Shown here: positions 1 to 12,905 of the stretch, in pieces
Layout of the letters: each line of letters opens with the position of its first letter
Numbering within the stretch: the first letter of the stretch is position 1
Source of the DNA: Paraspadella gotoi
Taxonomy: Eukaryota > Chaetognatha
DNA length: 64,000 bases
Reading direction: 5' to 3'
NCBI GenBank assembly: GCA_051294375.1
Contig: CM119270.1
Coordinates: forward strand, 14,499,164-14,563,163
The notes under the pieces: model-generated
What the model was told of the DNA's origin: nothing
Database searches by the model: none
Seen by the model: the letters and a program-made list of their open reading frames with translations, nothing else
Program-made: the position numbers and the translations under genes

Positions 1-758
1 CCTTTCAATTTCCCCCAGCTTTTTTTACTTTCCTATTTCCTATTTCCTATTTCCTATTTTCCCCAACCGTCTCCTTCATTCACCTTCCACTCTCTCACCA
101 TCGACTCTCGTTTCCCCCTCACCCCATTTCTCCACCTCCCCCCCTCCAAGTCTTTTGTTTACTGTCCACTCAATCGCGGGATTTCCTCGGCATCTGTTGA
201 CTTTCGCACCCACGTCGAAATCCTCGAGGCGAAAAGGGCGAAGGAGGCGACGCACTTAGGCTCTGCCCAAATATTTTTTTCTCCTCCGCCATCTCTCGGG
301 GTTTTTTTTTTCTTTTTTCTTTGTTGTTCCTTTTTATAGGGGGATTTTCTCTTTATCTTGTATTCAAAGAGATGTTAACTTATAAGCCTTTTTAAAATAT
401 ATGTTCATTTGTGTAAAACTTTTAACTTTTGAGAATGTTTTGAGTAATGACAAATTGATAACTACTATAAGTTATGTTAGGTTCTGATATACTTAAGCTA
501 CTCTAAACGGGTTCAATTTAATTTCAAACCGCCGTCTATCCTCGTCTCTCCGTCTCACCTGAGTGATCAAAAGAGGCCACGCCCACATCCGGCATCGAAA
601 ATCAACGGCGACGATCCGCACGCGTCTCATTTCCGGTTTACGGCGATTTCGTCATTCGTCGTCGGTGTCGTCGTCGTCGTCGGTGTCGTCGTCGATGTCG
701 TCGTCGGTTTTCATTTTGGATGTTTTCGCAATTTTCCGAAAGATGACGTTTTCGTTCG
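1..758. other. intergenic flank, no gene seen
   Basis: The first 350 bases are pyrimidine-rich (CCCT, TTTC and TATTTCC runs). A (GTC)n tract follows at about 655-712. No open frame looks coding; the frame through the GTC tract is mostly Ser repeats. The segment ends at a 25-N gap. Confidence 0.6.
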
Positions 759-783
759 NNNNNNNNNNNNNNNNNNNNNNNNN
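759..783. other. 25-N assembly gap
   Basis: Exactly 25 Ns. Gaps of the same length occur at 27275-27299 and 47615-47639, which suggests one fixed-size placeholder from a gap-handling program. The long palindrome starts immediately to the right. Confidence 0.95.
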
Positions 784-1121
784 AGCTGACTGAGCGTTAA
801 AAAAAACTGTGGGGTTTCAGTAACTGGGGGCTTAGATTAATAAAACTGTTGAGACACTGCGGAATGTAACTTATAAAAAATTGCACTCTTTCGTCCTAGC
901 GACCAAAAAAAAAAAAAATTGTCAACAGATGTAGAAGACGAAAATAATAATCGCCCAAGCGATTAATTGTCATTTTTTTTGAGAGGGGGCTCGAGCTGGT
1001 AGTTACGTCGGTGCTGACAATTAGTTTGAAAGGCGAATTGGCTTTTTTTTAGGTTTTGGACTTTGGACGCCGTCGTTGTCGCCCGCTGTTCATTTCTGTA
1101 AATTCGGTCACGTCCGCAGCC

Positions 1122-1129
1122 TATAAATA
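1122..1129 (+). promoter_or_regulatory. TATA box candidate (TATAAATA)
   Basis: TATAAATA lies in a moderately GC-rich context about 190 bases before the ATG at 1311. The mirror copy is TATTTATA at 18954-18961. A TATA box alone is weak evidence of a promoter. Confidence 0.35.
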
Positions 1130-1310
1130 GACTTCGGATGTGAAACCGTACTCGAAGCGGAGGAACTGTATTTATTTTTGGTATTTTAAGTATGATTTCA
1201 TGAATAACCGCAATTACCATCTAAACAAGACATTTATATTTTTTTTTCAATTGTCCTTAATAAGACTAAGACGAATAATTACGGGTTCAAAATCTCTGTC
1301 GAGCTGGAAA

Positions 1311-1574
1311 ATGCCCACAAGCAAGCATTTCTTAACAGTTTTCGGCATCTATGCGGTCATCCATGCGGCCTTTTTCTATCGGGCGTTCCGCTCGGCCGGG
1401 CGGTCTCCCGACAACTCTGTGCCCTTTGCCGGTCAAGTCATGCCGCAGAACGAAAATCCCGCCTCAAGACCGAAAACCAGAATGCCGTCGGTGGGTTGGG
1501 AAGAAGGGCGAAAGGAGAAAAAGAAAAGGAAAGGGGGTCAAAAGAAGAAAAAAAAAAGGAAAAGGAAAAGGTGA
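1311..1574 (+). CDS. candidate small membrane-anchored or secreted protein, first exon
   Basis: The frame from the ATG begins MPTSKHFLTVFGIYAVIHAA and continues through a short basic and Pro-rich stretch. Residues 7-24 are hydrophobic, like a signal anchor. After about residue 60 it turns into Lys/Glu-rich translation of a GA-rich tract. A possible donor (CCGTCG|GTGGGT, about 1491) would remove that part, so the true exon may be only about 1311-1490. A TATA box lies 190 bases upstream. In the mirror copy (about 18600-18760) the same frame is broken by indels. I recognise no family. A chance frame is possible. Confidence 0.3.
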   Translation: MPTSKHFLTVFGIYAVIHAAFFYRAFRSAGRSPDNSVPFAGQVMPQNENPASRPKTRMPSVGWEEGRKEKKKRKGGQKKKKKRKRKR

Positions 1575-2682
1575 GATGATGAAAAAGAAATGGGTTAAAG
1601 ATAGAACAGAGAGGAATTATTCCAACAAAGATTTGAGTGCGAAAGAAAGGAAGAGGCAAAAGGAAATTATGGGAGAAGGGAAAGACGAGAAAATTCAAGA
1701 TAGAGAATGATAGAAGAAAGAAGAGGACATCGGAAGAAGGTGAAGTAGGAAAATGATAAGAAAGAAAAAAAGAAAAGGGAAGAAAATAGAATTCTGTAAG
1801 GGAGAGAGGAAAAGCGATTGGGTCAAGAAGGCACAAGAGAAGGAAGGAAAAAACCCTGGCCTGATTGGTCGATAGCGGGGAAAACGTTGCGTCAGAATAG
1901 TAGGCGTTGAACTGGCTGAATTCGGGGAGAAGGGAGAGAAGAGGGGAAAGGAACAGAAAAATCGAGTAAAACTTCGCTTGGGCGGTAAATTATATCATAG
2001 ATTACTATTCTATATAATATTGAAAAAAAAAAGGAAGTAATAGATGAAATAACTTCCCTGACCATCCTAAGTCGCATAGAGATGATGTAACAACTTCCAG
2101 CCGGCGAAACCGCGCAAGGCAGAAAAGAAATAGGAATCGAAATGAGATGCCAACGCTAGCTTTAATCACAATGTCATGGCCGACACGATCGCAACGCCAG
2201 CCACTCTGCTTTGTAAACCCACAGGGCCCTCCACACCCTCCCACAGCACTCCCACAGCCCTTTCACACAACCCTTTATAAAAACTCTTTAAAGAGCGATT
2301 GACGGCTTTTTAAAAAGGTCGGGGAAAGCTGAACAGCGAAAGAAAGAAGAAGCATAATGAAGTCAATAAAAACGAATTAAACTGGGCGTTTATCAGATAT
2401 AAGCAACAACCATATTTTTTATTACATTGGAAAAGCGATGGCTCAGGAATGTTGTTTGCCCGTTTGACATGCTTTCCATTTTTTAAAAATCAAATCCATA
2501 ATGGGTTGTCAATATTCAAGGTCTTCGTAATTTAATAAAATAAGTTTAAAACTTCCTCTCGCGTAATAATTTATACAGCGACACTTGCAAAGTCAGAGTG
2601 TGAGACACTAACATCGCTTCAGCTTCTGTAGTCGGAGAGAGACAGCAAGGGAAAGACCTAATGAGAGCTTTCCTCTCCTCTC

Positions 2683-2713
<31 letters not shown>

Positions 2714-2911
2714 CTCTCTGTGTAAGCCAAATTGATTCCCAGCCGGTACGGTCGGCCACCTGCGTCGTTTGCTCCGGGAGGCAGCATCGATCAACCAATG
2801 TACCTTTGAACCTTTGGGCCGCCCCGAGAGGACCGAGGGTTCGCCCGACCGAGTAGAGCGAAAGACAGAGAGGAGAGAGAGAGATGAGAGAGAGAGAAGA
2901 AGAGAAGAAGA

Positions 2912-2942
<31 letters not shown>

Positions 2943-4020
2943 GTAGGCGTTTATTTAGATCAGGAGATATAGATAAACTTAAAAAAAAAGACACAGACTA
3001 ATTTTACTTCCCTAAAAAAAAAAAAACTCTTTCTTTCTTTCTGTCTTTCTTTCTTCTCTTTTTCCTTTTATTGTTCTTTCTTTTCCTAACTCTCTTTTTT
3101 TCTCCCTCTTTCCTTCCCTCCTCTCTCGCACATTTGTCTTTTTCCTCTCTCCCCTTAAGCTTCCCTATCAAGGGCAAAGGTGTGGCTTACAATCGCTGCT
3201 CCCTTTCCTCTATCGGAAATTCCCGACATTCGCCCAACCCCCCCCCACAGCTCCCCCCTCGCCCTTCAAATCCGCGCATCTAATTCGCCCGACCTGTAAA
3301 ATGTAAGATTGGGTTAGCGCGTCGCCAAATTACGAATGGGAAATAGAAGTACTTGGACCCAAAGCCCGCGCGCAATTTTAATGGGGACTCGAGATCCACG
3401 GTCCGCGGTCTCTGCAATCTGATTAGAGAGCGTTGTTGTCGTTGTGTTTCCCGAGTTTGTTTCTATTGAATATGCTTGATACAAGAATTTCGCTCACAAT
3501 GACGTAAATAAGTGTACATTATTTTTTTTTGTTTGCATTTCTAAGAAGAAATGATATTTAATAAAAAATCAAATGTAAACAATGTAAAATGTAAACAAGC
3601 AAAATCGTTAGTACAGGGGAGGTATAGCTCTAATTTGTGACTAACTTAAGTGCTTACAGCTCAAAAGGGTTAATTGATAGAAGAAAAAAGGGACTATATT
3701 TGGAAACTATGGTTATTTAACTTTGATCAATATCAAAAACGTCTGGAAGAATCCAACAGCAACTACTTAAATAAAGCTTTTTGATCATTACCATGTAAAA
3801 ATCTATCGCGCGCTTCCTTACAAAATTTAGTGAAAATTTTGGCAAAAATATCAAGATTGAAATGGTCACTTTCTGCTTTTGGCACAGTTTTTCTGACTGC
3901 AATCCCCTGATTGATGAAAAATGTAGGAATACAGAAGCAGAGATGTCCCCACGCATCTCCTCATAAACTGTCCCAAAAGATCTGGACACCCTGTACAAAT
4001 TGGCTTTTACATTGGAAGAA
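1575..4020. other. non-coding, inside left arm
   Basis: A purine-rich GA/AAG stretch (1500-1960) is followed by ordinary sequence with GTGGGAGGGCTGTG-type short repeats (about 2200-2265, clearer in the mirror copy at 17865-17920). TC and GA tracts lie at 2675-2720 and 2865-2941. From 3300 it is AT-rich. No supported gene. Confidence 0.6.
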
Positions 4021-6480
4021 TAGATGAAGAGGAGAGAGAGAGAGAGAGAGAGATATTCTAGTTACAGGAAATACTATTTAGTAATTTATTTTACATACAT
4101 TATAATAAATAAATTAACACTAACCGAAAGAAATGGTTTAGAATACTTTTCAACTATTAAAACTTTTAATTGTTTCACCTTTTTATGACTCGTCTGTATT
4201 ATTAATCAGACTATCAAAATGGAATCACCAACAAGAAAAAAAAAGATGCAGACAATCTTCGCGCTTCTGTAGTTCCAGGATCAATTTCTTGTCAGTCGCG
4301 ATTTTGATTATTAGAGATTAGATAATTGACAAAAGTTTTGCTATGCAACAAATTTATTTTAATTTGGAAGCACGACATGACTCGATTGCTTTACAAAGCC
4401 TTCATACAGCGTAGATGAAGGCATGTAAAAGCATCTATCACTAATAACAACGAAAAAGTAAGCGATACTTAATATGATTATTAGAGAAAAATCTTTGAAA
4501 GGTTTGATAGAAGTTTCCCTGAATTAAAAAAATTGGATAAAATGTCCAATAAACCGTAAGCGAAGGTTACCCAATATATTGAACGTCTCGAAGCCTCTTT
4601 CTTTTTCATTGGAATTACTTCCATGGGCCTAAGATATTCACAATGATTCTTTGCATCTTTCCTTCTAAAATTATTATCATCATCATTAATTATTCCTAAT
4701 CTACAAATCTTAGGGCAGAGGGCTCAAATAAACATAGGGCCTACCATAATTAAACATAAACATTTTTTTTTTCCACCAAAAGCGGGACCAACTTTAAAAG
4801 TTTAACCTCACCTAATTTTTTGCTCAATTGTTTTTTTTGTCTTAACAAATGAGCAGCCAACTATATGAAATTTGGTACAACTCAATATAAAAATTATCCA
4901 TTCATTTTATATAATAGCTTTATCCTTGTCCCTGACTTTGGACAGGCTTTGTGTTTCTTAAGGCCTCCATCACAGACTTACAAGATAATAACATAGCAGG
5001 TTTTCTGCAACTTCAATCAAGACTCTCTCACAGTCCTCATTTATTCACTCCCAGTGACCTGGCTTCCCATCATGCATTTTTAAACGTAACAGTGACAGAC
5101 ATAACGACGGACCGACCGATTAAAAAGTGACCTTAGGCGAAACTACATAAAAGCGAGATAGAAAAAAATTACCAAGTAATAGCAATGGCAATGTTGTTTT
5201 TGTAAATAAACTAAAAGTTTTTAAATTCCAATATTAATAAGACAATTGGTCAAATCTTCTAATACTCAAAAATTTTTTCATCTGTTTAGTAGTATTTACT
5301 ATTGTGAAAAAAATTAATAACATTTATCTTTGAAAAGCCTTGAAAAAAAGATTTTATTTTTTTGGGTTAAAAGATAAAAGCCCCCTTCAATCTATGCCAA
5401 ATCAATTTCCGGGCATTTCCGAAGTAAAGAATATTTTATAGTTACTCTCACGTCTGTTCTATGAAGACGTCAAAGACACTTAAGAAGCAATTTTATAGCA
5501 AAATAATCATTTCTTTTATTTTTTTAAAGTAATTGTTATTATATAAAAACAAAATTGTATTCTTTTGATTTTGCTGGAACGTACATAAAAAAATGATGTT
5601 AAGAGCGAATGATGAAGATATTTGGCAAATGGAAGGCAGGTGCTTAAAAAAAAAAAGAAAGATCACGAGGATGAAAAGGAATAAAATATAAAATTATTTC
5701 GTTCCTCATCTCTCTTCTCAGGATTTTCAAAGCTCACATAACTCTTTCCTTGCTCTCTCGACTCATTGAAGCTTAAAAACGGGAACATTGCAGGCATCGC
5801 TTTTAAACGGAGATTTAGTTTAATAAAATTCGTGCAAGTGAAAATAAATTTATACGAGATCGGTTAATTCCAACGTTGTTGCGCTCCGCAAATGACTAAA
5901 AATGAAATAATGGCTGAGAATAATTACGCTCTCTTTAATAGTAGTTATGTCGTTTTTTTTCTATGCGGTTAGTTAATCAACGCATTACTCCCTAAATCCC
6001 AATTCTCATTTAATTTTTTTCTCACTCCTCTTCTTCCTCTCTTCCGTTTCCCCCTCTCTTTCCCATCCCTTTTTCCCAACTCCCTCTCTTCCCTTCCCCT
6101 CTCCTTTCATTTTCTTCTCTCTTCCTCCATTCTCCAGACTTCCTCTCTTTTCCCTCTCATCTTATCTTCTTTTTCTCTCCCTCTCCCCTCCTATCCTTTC
6201 CTTTTTTTTTCTCTTCTCTACTTTAAATCTTTAAAATCTCTTCCTTCTCTTCTCACCTCTCTTCGCCCGCATCCAACTTCCACTTCTCTCATCCTACCTT
6301 CCTCCCCCTATCCCCCCGCTTCCCCCCCCGCCCTTTTTCTCTCCTTCTTCCTCTACCCCACGCATCTTTCTCTCCTCGGGTCAGAGTGTCTCGGAGGACG
6401 AAGACTCATTACAATCAAAATTCCGTTATGATTCTCTTCCTCCCTTCCGGATGTCATTCTTGTTATTACCCTGCGCCGCG
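4021..6480. other. AT-rich intergenic DNA with one dispersed element
   Basis: Apart from the dispersed element at 4864-5072 I see no gene. The end (5990-6360) is a pyrimidine-rich CCTTTCTC tract. Confidence 0.6.
4864..5072 (-). mobile_element. dispersed ~210-235-bp element, copy 1
   Basis: Reverse orientation of the family seen at 43916-44149. It starts GAAATTTGGTACAAC, contains TTGGACAGGC and AAGGCCTCCATCA, and ends ACCTGGCTTCCC. The copy at 15141-15353 is its mirror image in the right arm. It has no coding capacity, and I see no clear target-site duplication. Confidence 0.65.
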
Positions 6481-6489
6481 CGGTTATGA

Positions 6490-6910
6490 GCGCGATTCTC
6501 CGTCGTTGTCGTCGTCGTCTTTGTGTCATCGTCGTCGTCTTCTTCTTCTTTTTCTCTTTTCGTCTTCAACGTTTCATCGTACGCCATCGTCCTTGTCGTC
6601 GTCGTCTTTGTCATCGTCGTCGTCTTCTTCTTTTTCTCTTTTCGTCTTTCAAACGTTTCATCGTCCCATCGTCCTTCGTCGTCGCCGTCGTCGTCATCGT
6701 CGTCGTCTTCTTCCTTCTTTTTCTCTCTTCATCTTCACGTTTTCATCGTCGCCATTGTACCTTTGTCGTCGTCGTCGTTTGTCGTCGTCGTCGTCTTTCT
6801 TCTTCTTTTTCTCATATTCGTCTTCAACGTTTCATGCCGCGCCATGTCCCTTGTCTCGTCTGTCTTCGTCGTTCGTCGTTCTTGTTGTCGTCTTCTTCTT
6901 CGTCGTTGTT
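6490..6910 (+). repeat. GTC-rich minisatellite with ~80-89-bp higher-order unit
   Basis: Units carry a CGTCTTCAACGTTTCATCGT-like block, then CCATCGTCC, a (GTC)n run and TTCTTCTTTTTCTC. The block recurs at about 6561, 6641, 6730 and 6819. The Ser- and Val-rich frames across it are repeat translations. Confidence 0.75.
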
Positions 6911-7224
6911 TATCGCACATTCGTTATGGTTGTCGTTTTGTTATCTTCCTGGGCAGTTGCTGTACATGGTAATATGTGTATGTTCTCTCGTTTGTCCTAT
7001 TGGTAATTAAGCAAAGTGACAAATTGTGTCAAGTCGATATGGCCACGAGGTCTTGGAATGGTACGGTGGCGAAGGATAGCGGTAGACGTAAATCGCTACG
7101 TTGCATGGAAACGTAAAAAAAACCAAGCCTACTCTAAAACTGATTTAAAAGTTGTAACGGCGCCCGCAAAACCCGGCTCTCATTTTCTAGAACTCTCTCT
7201 GCCATTTCTACATCATCGTTAATA

Positions 7225-7225
7225 T

Positions 7226-7263
<38 letters not shown>

Positions 7264-7265
7264 TT
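7225..7265 (+). repeat. (GTC)n microsatellite
   Basis: Nearly uninterrupted GTC units. The mirror copy is the GAC tract at about 12990-13048. Confidence 0.8.
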
Positions 7266-7372
7266 CGCTCGTCTGCCGGAACGCTCATATTCGTCACCGT
7301 CGTCTTCCTAGTCGTTGTTGCCGCAAAATTAAGATTGTTTTGCAAATGAGCTCGACGAAACGAAAAAGAAAA

Positions 7373-7373
<1 letters not shown>

Positions 7374-7414
<41 letters not shown>

Positions 7415-7428
7415 AGAGAGAGCGAGAG
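7374..7428 (+). repeat. (GA)n microsatellite
   Basis: A GA tract of about 55 bases with few interruptions. The mirror copy is at about 12842-12902. Confidence 0.85.
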
Positions 7429-7429
7429 A

Positions 7430-8880
7430 GCGAGACGAGACTGGAACCTCAACAACAGGAAAACATCGTCGCCTCTTTTCATTATTTGTTTTTTGCTTTC
7501 ATTCCAATTTGCTATCTGCGGAGTAAACAAAAAAAAAATGAAATAAAAAATGAATGAGAAAAAAATTAGAGGAAAATCTCATTGAAGTAATATTTATGCG
7601 TGATTTTGACTGTCTCTTATGACATAATCCTAAAAACCGGACGTCTCGAGGCGATGAATAAACTGACCGTGCTCCTCGCAATTTCTTTACAAAACAGAAA
7701 TTCACGCAGAATATAATGTAAAGTGTTTTCTAGACGTCTTGCGAGGACGTACGACGACGAACGACGACGACAATGAACGACGACAGTGATGATAGTGACG
7801 AATCGAACGACGTTTATATTCTTCGCGGTTTTTTTGTCCTTTCACTTTCCGTTCCCGCATCTTTTTTCCCTCACTTACCCAATAACAGCCCGTCAAGCTC
7901 ATCCTTTTCTGTCGGTTAACTGTCGTCGTGTTTAAAAATCGTATCTCGTTCGAATTTCCGATCTTTTGTTTCATGTTTAGCACTTAACCTGACTATCTAG
8001 CTCGTCAGAAAATTCAAAATTTGCGATTATTATTATAGTCTCCTATTAGTAATTAAATTTCGAAAAAAAAACCAGAAAACTAGAATATAATACATAGTTA
8101 GCTCGCGTAGTTAAAAATGGTCTACATAAACACCGAACATCATGAATATATAGTGATAAAATAACATGAATATGTTGAACAATTTTTAACCATTCTATAC
8201 ATTTAAAAAAAAGTTAATAGCTAATAATATAGACTATAAAATTTTATTTATATTCAATAGTGAATAGTAAATATAGTAACAGACAAGTAATTTAAATTTT
8301 CGTAACAAATAAAACAATGTATGAGTTTGATAACATCTTGATTATACAAAAAAATGCTTTCTGTATACCTCTCTGCTTCTCCGTATATAAAAATCCGCCG
8401 TGATGCGTAAACTCAACGCCGAGGTTGTGCTGACTAATTATGATTCGAAATTCCTGCCTGGTTCCTTGATACTCGCGCTTGCTCACTCTCTCTCTTTCTC
8501 TCTCCTCTCTCTCTCTTCTCTCTCTATCTCATCTCTCATCATCTCCTCTCTCTCATCTCTCATTCTATCTTCTTTCTTCCTTCTCTCTGAATCATTCCTA
8601 ATATATATATTCCGTTTATTATTCGAAATTCAACAAGGACTTTGATAGTACATCACATGAGCAACAAAAAAAGATAATACTAAACACACAAAACTCAAGT
8701 TTCAACAGATGCATGAAAACTACATAATCATAGACAAGACAATATTGATTAAATATTTTCAATCTTAGATAAATCACTTTCTATTGACAATATTAAACGA
8801 ATGCAGTATATATGATATGAGAAACCAAATATAATTCAAAGAAGCTTCGAGAACCAACAATTAGAGTCTAGATAATACTA

Positions 8881-8915
<35 letters not shown>

Positions 8916-9660
8916 AAGATAGAGACGGAGAGTAGACAGAGGAGCGAAGATAGCGATATATGAGCAAAGATCAACAGGACAAGCACCATGAGGCGAGAGA
9001 ACATCAGAACAAATAACGAACGAGTGCCGCCCGTCGTTGACGCCAGTTAAAAGAAATGACCGAAATAAGAGAATGAGAAAACGAAAGTTGAAAGTTAATG
9101 AGGCACCATATCCGGGTCCCAGTACGCCAGCTTGATCGAAACCCGGAACCGAGGATAATCCCGTATTAACTATCCCAACCACTTTGCGCCGACGAAATTT
9201 CGCCCCGACAGAAATTCCCCTTGAAATCTGAAAATCCGGAGAAAAAAGATTCGGGAATTTTCTCCCGTCGGCTGCGCGTGGAATGGATTGATCTGTTAGG
9301 GCGGGTAGGGGGAGAGATGGGGACTATTGTTCGGGGGGGGATCGGTAGTGGAGTCGAGCTTGTGGACGGGGTGTAAAGTGTGTGGGCGGAGACGGGAAAG
9401 TGAACTATTAAATATTGGGGGGATTCACGATAGAGAGAAGAGAGAAACTCGAGGAGAAACGAAATGTAGAAAGATGAGCGAGAGAAAGTAGAGAGAGATG
9501 AGAGAGAGGAGAGAGAGAGGAGCAATATTTGAAGTAAGACGTAAGAGAGAGAGCAGAAGAGAGTTGGCATAAAAAATTAGCTAAACAATGAGCGTGAGAA
9601 CCAAAAAGGCGTCAGCCGGACGCTAATTAACAGCGGAAATTACATAATACAGAAACCGAA
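7430..9660. other. non-coding, inside left arm
   Basis: AT-rich sequence with TC/GA tracts at 8485-8560 and 8884-8913. No frame of coding character. The CGGGATAGTT and CCCGGGTTTCG segments near 9110-9180 recur at 11300-11360 in the other arm. Confidence 0.55.
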
Positions 9661-9730
9661 AACGCCGTTGACGACGACGTACGACCGACGGTGACAACGG
9701 ACGGACGACGACGACGACGACGACGACCGG
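9661..9730 (+). repeat. GAC-rich tract
   Basis: GACGAC runs mixed with GGACGG. The mirror copy is the GTC tract at 10719-10790. Confidence 0.7.
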
Positions 9731-10172
9731 ACGGCTGCTCGGGCGTTCGACGATCATTTTTTATATCCATTCCTTCCCCCTAGCGGGTGGCGATCCCGTG
9801 GCGTTGCGGCGAAGGGGAAGGAGGAAAAGCAGGAAGAACGATGGAAGAGGATGTAAGTCGGGATCAGGGAATATCAAGGATGATGGGAGGAACTTGGAAA
9901 AAACGATTTGACAACAATAAAAAAGGCAATTTAAAGATATAGATTAGCTGAAAATAAAAAATTTGTCACATTATTAACTATATACCATACCACAACCCTC
10001 ATTATCTCTGTCATTAGATACCAGCAGTTCCCTGCATTAGTCACAAAATCATCAGATGTAATAGCGACGCAATATTTGGAGCAAGAAAAGCAGGAAATGT
10101 AAAATCTTTCTCGAATGTATTTGACAACGGTCTCTCTCTCCTTCTGTCTAATCTGTCTTCTGTCTGTCTGTC

Positions 10173-10238
10173 TTCTCTTTCTCTCTTCTCTCCTCTCTCT
10201 CTCCTCTCGTCTCTCTCTCTCTCTCTCTCTCCTCTCCC

Positions 10239-10276
<38 letters not shown>

Positions 10277-10289
10277 AAAATTGGTTTCG
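10173..10289. repeat. unpaired TC-rich centre of the palindrome
   Basis: About 115 bases of TC-rich sequence ending in a short TTGGTTTCGAACG segment separate the two arms. The arms close on each other at GGTCTCTCTCTCCTTCTGTC (about 10131) and its reverse complement (about 10325-10345). I do not see the AACAACAACAACGG block expected of an intact common hairpin sequencing adapter. Confidence 0.7.
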
Positions 10290-10720
10290 AACGAGAGAAG
10301 ACAGACAGACAGACAGACAGATTGACAGAAGGAGAGAGAGACCGTGTCAAATACATTCGAGAAAGATTTTACAATTTCCTGCTTTTCTTGCTCCAAATAT
10401 TGCGTCGCTATTACACTGATGATTTTGTGACTATGCGGAACTGCTGGTATCTATGACAGAGATAATGAGGGTTGTGGTATGGTATATTAGTAATAATGTG
10501 ACAAAATTTTTTATTTTCAGCTAATCTATATCTTTAAATGCTTTTTTGTTGTTGTCAAATTCGTTTTCCAAGTTCCTCCCATCATCCCTTGATTTCCCTT
10601 GTCCGCTTACATCCTCTTTCCATCGTTCTTCTTCTTTTCCTCCTTCCCCTCCCCAACGCCACGGACGCCACCCGCTAGGGGGAAAAAGGATATAAAAAAT
10701 GATCGTCGAACCCCGAGCAG

Positions 10721-10752
<32 letters not shown>

Positions 10753-11518
10753 CGTCCGTTGTCACCGCGCGTCGTCGTCGTCGTCAACCGGCGTTTTCGG
10801 TTTCTGTATTTTAATTTCCGCTGTTAATTAGCGTTCCGGCTTATTCGCCTTTTGTTCTCACGCCATGATGTTTATGATTCGTAATTGTATTATATGCCAA
10901 CTCTTTCTTGCTCTCTCTCTTACAAGTCCTTAAAGTCTTAAAATATTTAGTCTTCTTCTCTCCATCTCTCCATCTCTCTTACTTTCTCTCGCTATCTTTC
11001 TTCATTTCTCTTCTTCCGTCGAGTTTCTCTCTTCTCTCGATCGTGATCCTCCCCAAATTTATAGTTCACTTCCCGTCTCGCCTCTACACACTTTCACCCC
11101 GTCCACAAGCTTTCGAGCTCTCACTACCGATCCCCCCGAACATATTAGTCCCCATCTGCTCCCCCTATCCCGCCCTTCAACAGATCAAAATCCATTTCCT
11201 ATACCGCGCAGCCGACGGAGAAAATTCCCGAATCTTTTTTCTCCGGATTCGAGATTTCGAGGGGAATTTCTGTCGGCGCGAAATTTCCGTCGGCGCAAAG
11301 TGGTTGGGATAGTAATCACGGGATTTCCCTCGGGTTTCCGGGTTTCGATCGCGGGTCTGGACCCGGAATGGGCCTCATTAACTTTCAACTTGTTTCTCAT
11401 TCTCTTTTATTTCGGTAATTCTTTTAACTGGCGTCAAACGACGGGCGGCACTCGTTCGTTATTTAGATTCTGAATGTTTCTCTCGCTCTCTGTGTGTGTC
11501 TCTGTCTCTCTCTCTGTT

Positions 11519-11520
<2 letters not shown>

Positions 11521-11569
<49 letters not shown>
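11521..11569 (+). repeat. (TC)n microsatellite
   Basis: About 49 bases of uninterrupted TC. Confidence 0.85.
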
Positions 11570-11571
<2 letters not shown>

Positions 11572-11859
11572 AGTAAACTCTATTCTAGTAAACTCTAATT
11601 TTGGTTACTGACACTATTACCATGTTTAAATATTTGGTTCTCAAAAGAATAGTCGCATTCTTTAATGATTGAAATATTTTAATCAATAACCTTGTTTTGT
11701 CTATAGTAGTAGTTTTCATGCAATCTTTAACTTGGTTTTGTTTTTAGTATTATCTTTTTTGTTGCTCATGTATGTACTGAATCAACCTTGTTGAATTCGA
11801 AATAAAACGAATATAATAGAATGAATCAGAGAGAAGGGAAGAAAAGAGAGAGAGAGAGA

Positions 11860-11869
11860 NNNNNNNNNN
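11860..11869. other. 10-N gap inside GA tract
   Basis: Ten Ns flanked on both sides by GA repeat in the right arm only. The equivalent left-arm sequence (about 8485-8560) is continuous. Confidence 0.95.
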
Positions 11870-12860
11870 GAGAGAGAAAGAGAGAGAGTGAGAAGGCGAG
11901 TCAAGGAACCAGGCGGAATTCGATTACATTATTGTCAGACACAACCTCGGCGTTGAGTTTCGCACCGGATTTTTAACGGAGAAGAGAGAGGAACAGAAAG
12001 CATTTTTTTGTATAAAAAGATTGTTATCGAACTCATACATTGTTTTATTTGTTACGAAAGATTGTAAGATTACTTGTTTTACTATATTACTATTACTATA
12101 ATAATAAAAAAATTTATAGTCTAATATTATTAGACTATAACTTTTTTTGTTAAAATGTAAGAATGTTAAAAATGTTAAAATTCAATTTATTTCACTATAT
12201 ATTAGATTTGTGTTTATGTTAGACATTTTAACTAGCGAGCTAACTATGTATAAAGTTTTGGTTTTTTTTCGAAATTTAAACTAAAGGAGACTAATAATAA
12301 ATCGCAAATTGAATTTCTGACGACAGATGTCAGGTTAAAGTGCTAAACAGAAACAAAAGATCGGAATCGAACGAGAATCGAATTTTAAAACCGACGAGCG
12401 TTAAACCGCGAAGATGAGTGACGGGCTTGTTATTGGGTAAGTGAGGGAAAAAAGAGCGGGAAAGGAAAGGAAAGGACAAAAAAACCGCGAAGAATAAAAC
12501 GTCGTTCGATCGTCACTATCATCACTGTCGTCGTCATTGTCGTCGTCGTCGTCGTCGTCGTCCTCGCAAAGACGCTAGAAAACATTTACATAAATCTGCG
12601 TGAATTTCGTTGTAAAAAGAAATGGCGAGGAGCACGGTTTTTCTCTCGCCTGAGACGCTCGCGTTTTTAGGATTAGCATAAGAGACACAAAAACACGCAT
12701 AAAATACTCATGAATTTCCCTCTAATTTTTTTCTCATTCTTTTTATTTTCTTTTTTTTTTTTTACTCCGCCGCCAAATTAGGAAGAAAGCAAAAAAAAAA
12801 TAATGAAAGAGGCGACGATGTTTTCCGTTGTTGAGTTCCAGTCTCTCTCTCGCTCTCTCG

Positions 12861-12905
<45 letters not shown>

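Larger units (their letters stand above)
793..10172 (+). repeat. left arm of ~18.5-kb inverted repeat
   Basis: This segment reappears in reverse complement at about 10290-19274, in the same order throughout. Matching landmarks: AACTGTTGAGACA near 850 and 19215; the TATA segment at 1122 and 18954; the GGGCCCTCCACA region at 2224 and 17905; GATCAATATCAAAAACGTC at 3724 and 16430; AATTAAGCAAAGTGACAAAT at 7006 and 13245; the CAGTAACTGGGGG border at 820 and 19240. The differences are mainly single-base insertions and deletions, with fewer substitutions. Any gene inside is present twice and broken differently in each copy. Confidence 0.9.

Noticed and set aside
10173-10289. Intact sequencing adapter at the palindrome centre
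   Set aside because: I looked for the AACAACAACAACGGAGG-type core and did not find it. TC and CCTCC runs there are explained by the local microsatellite.
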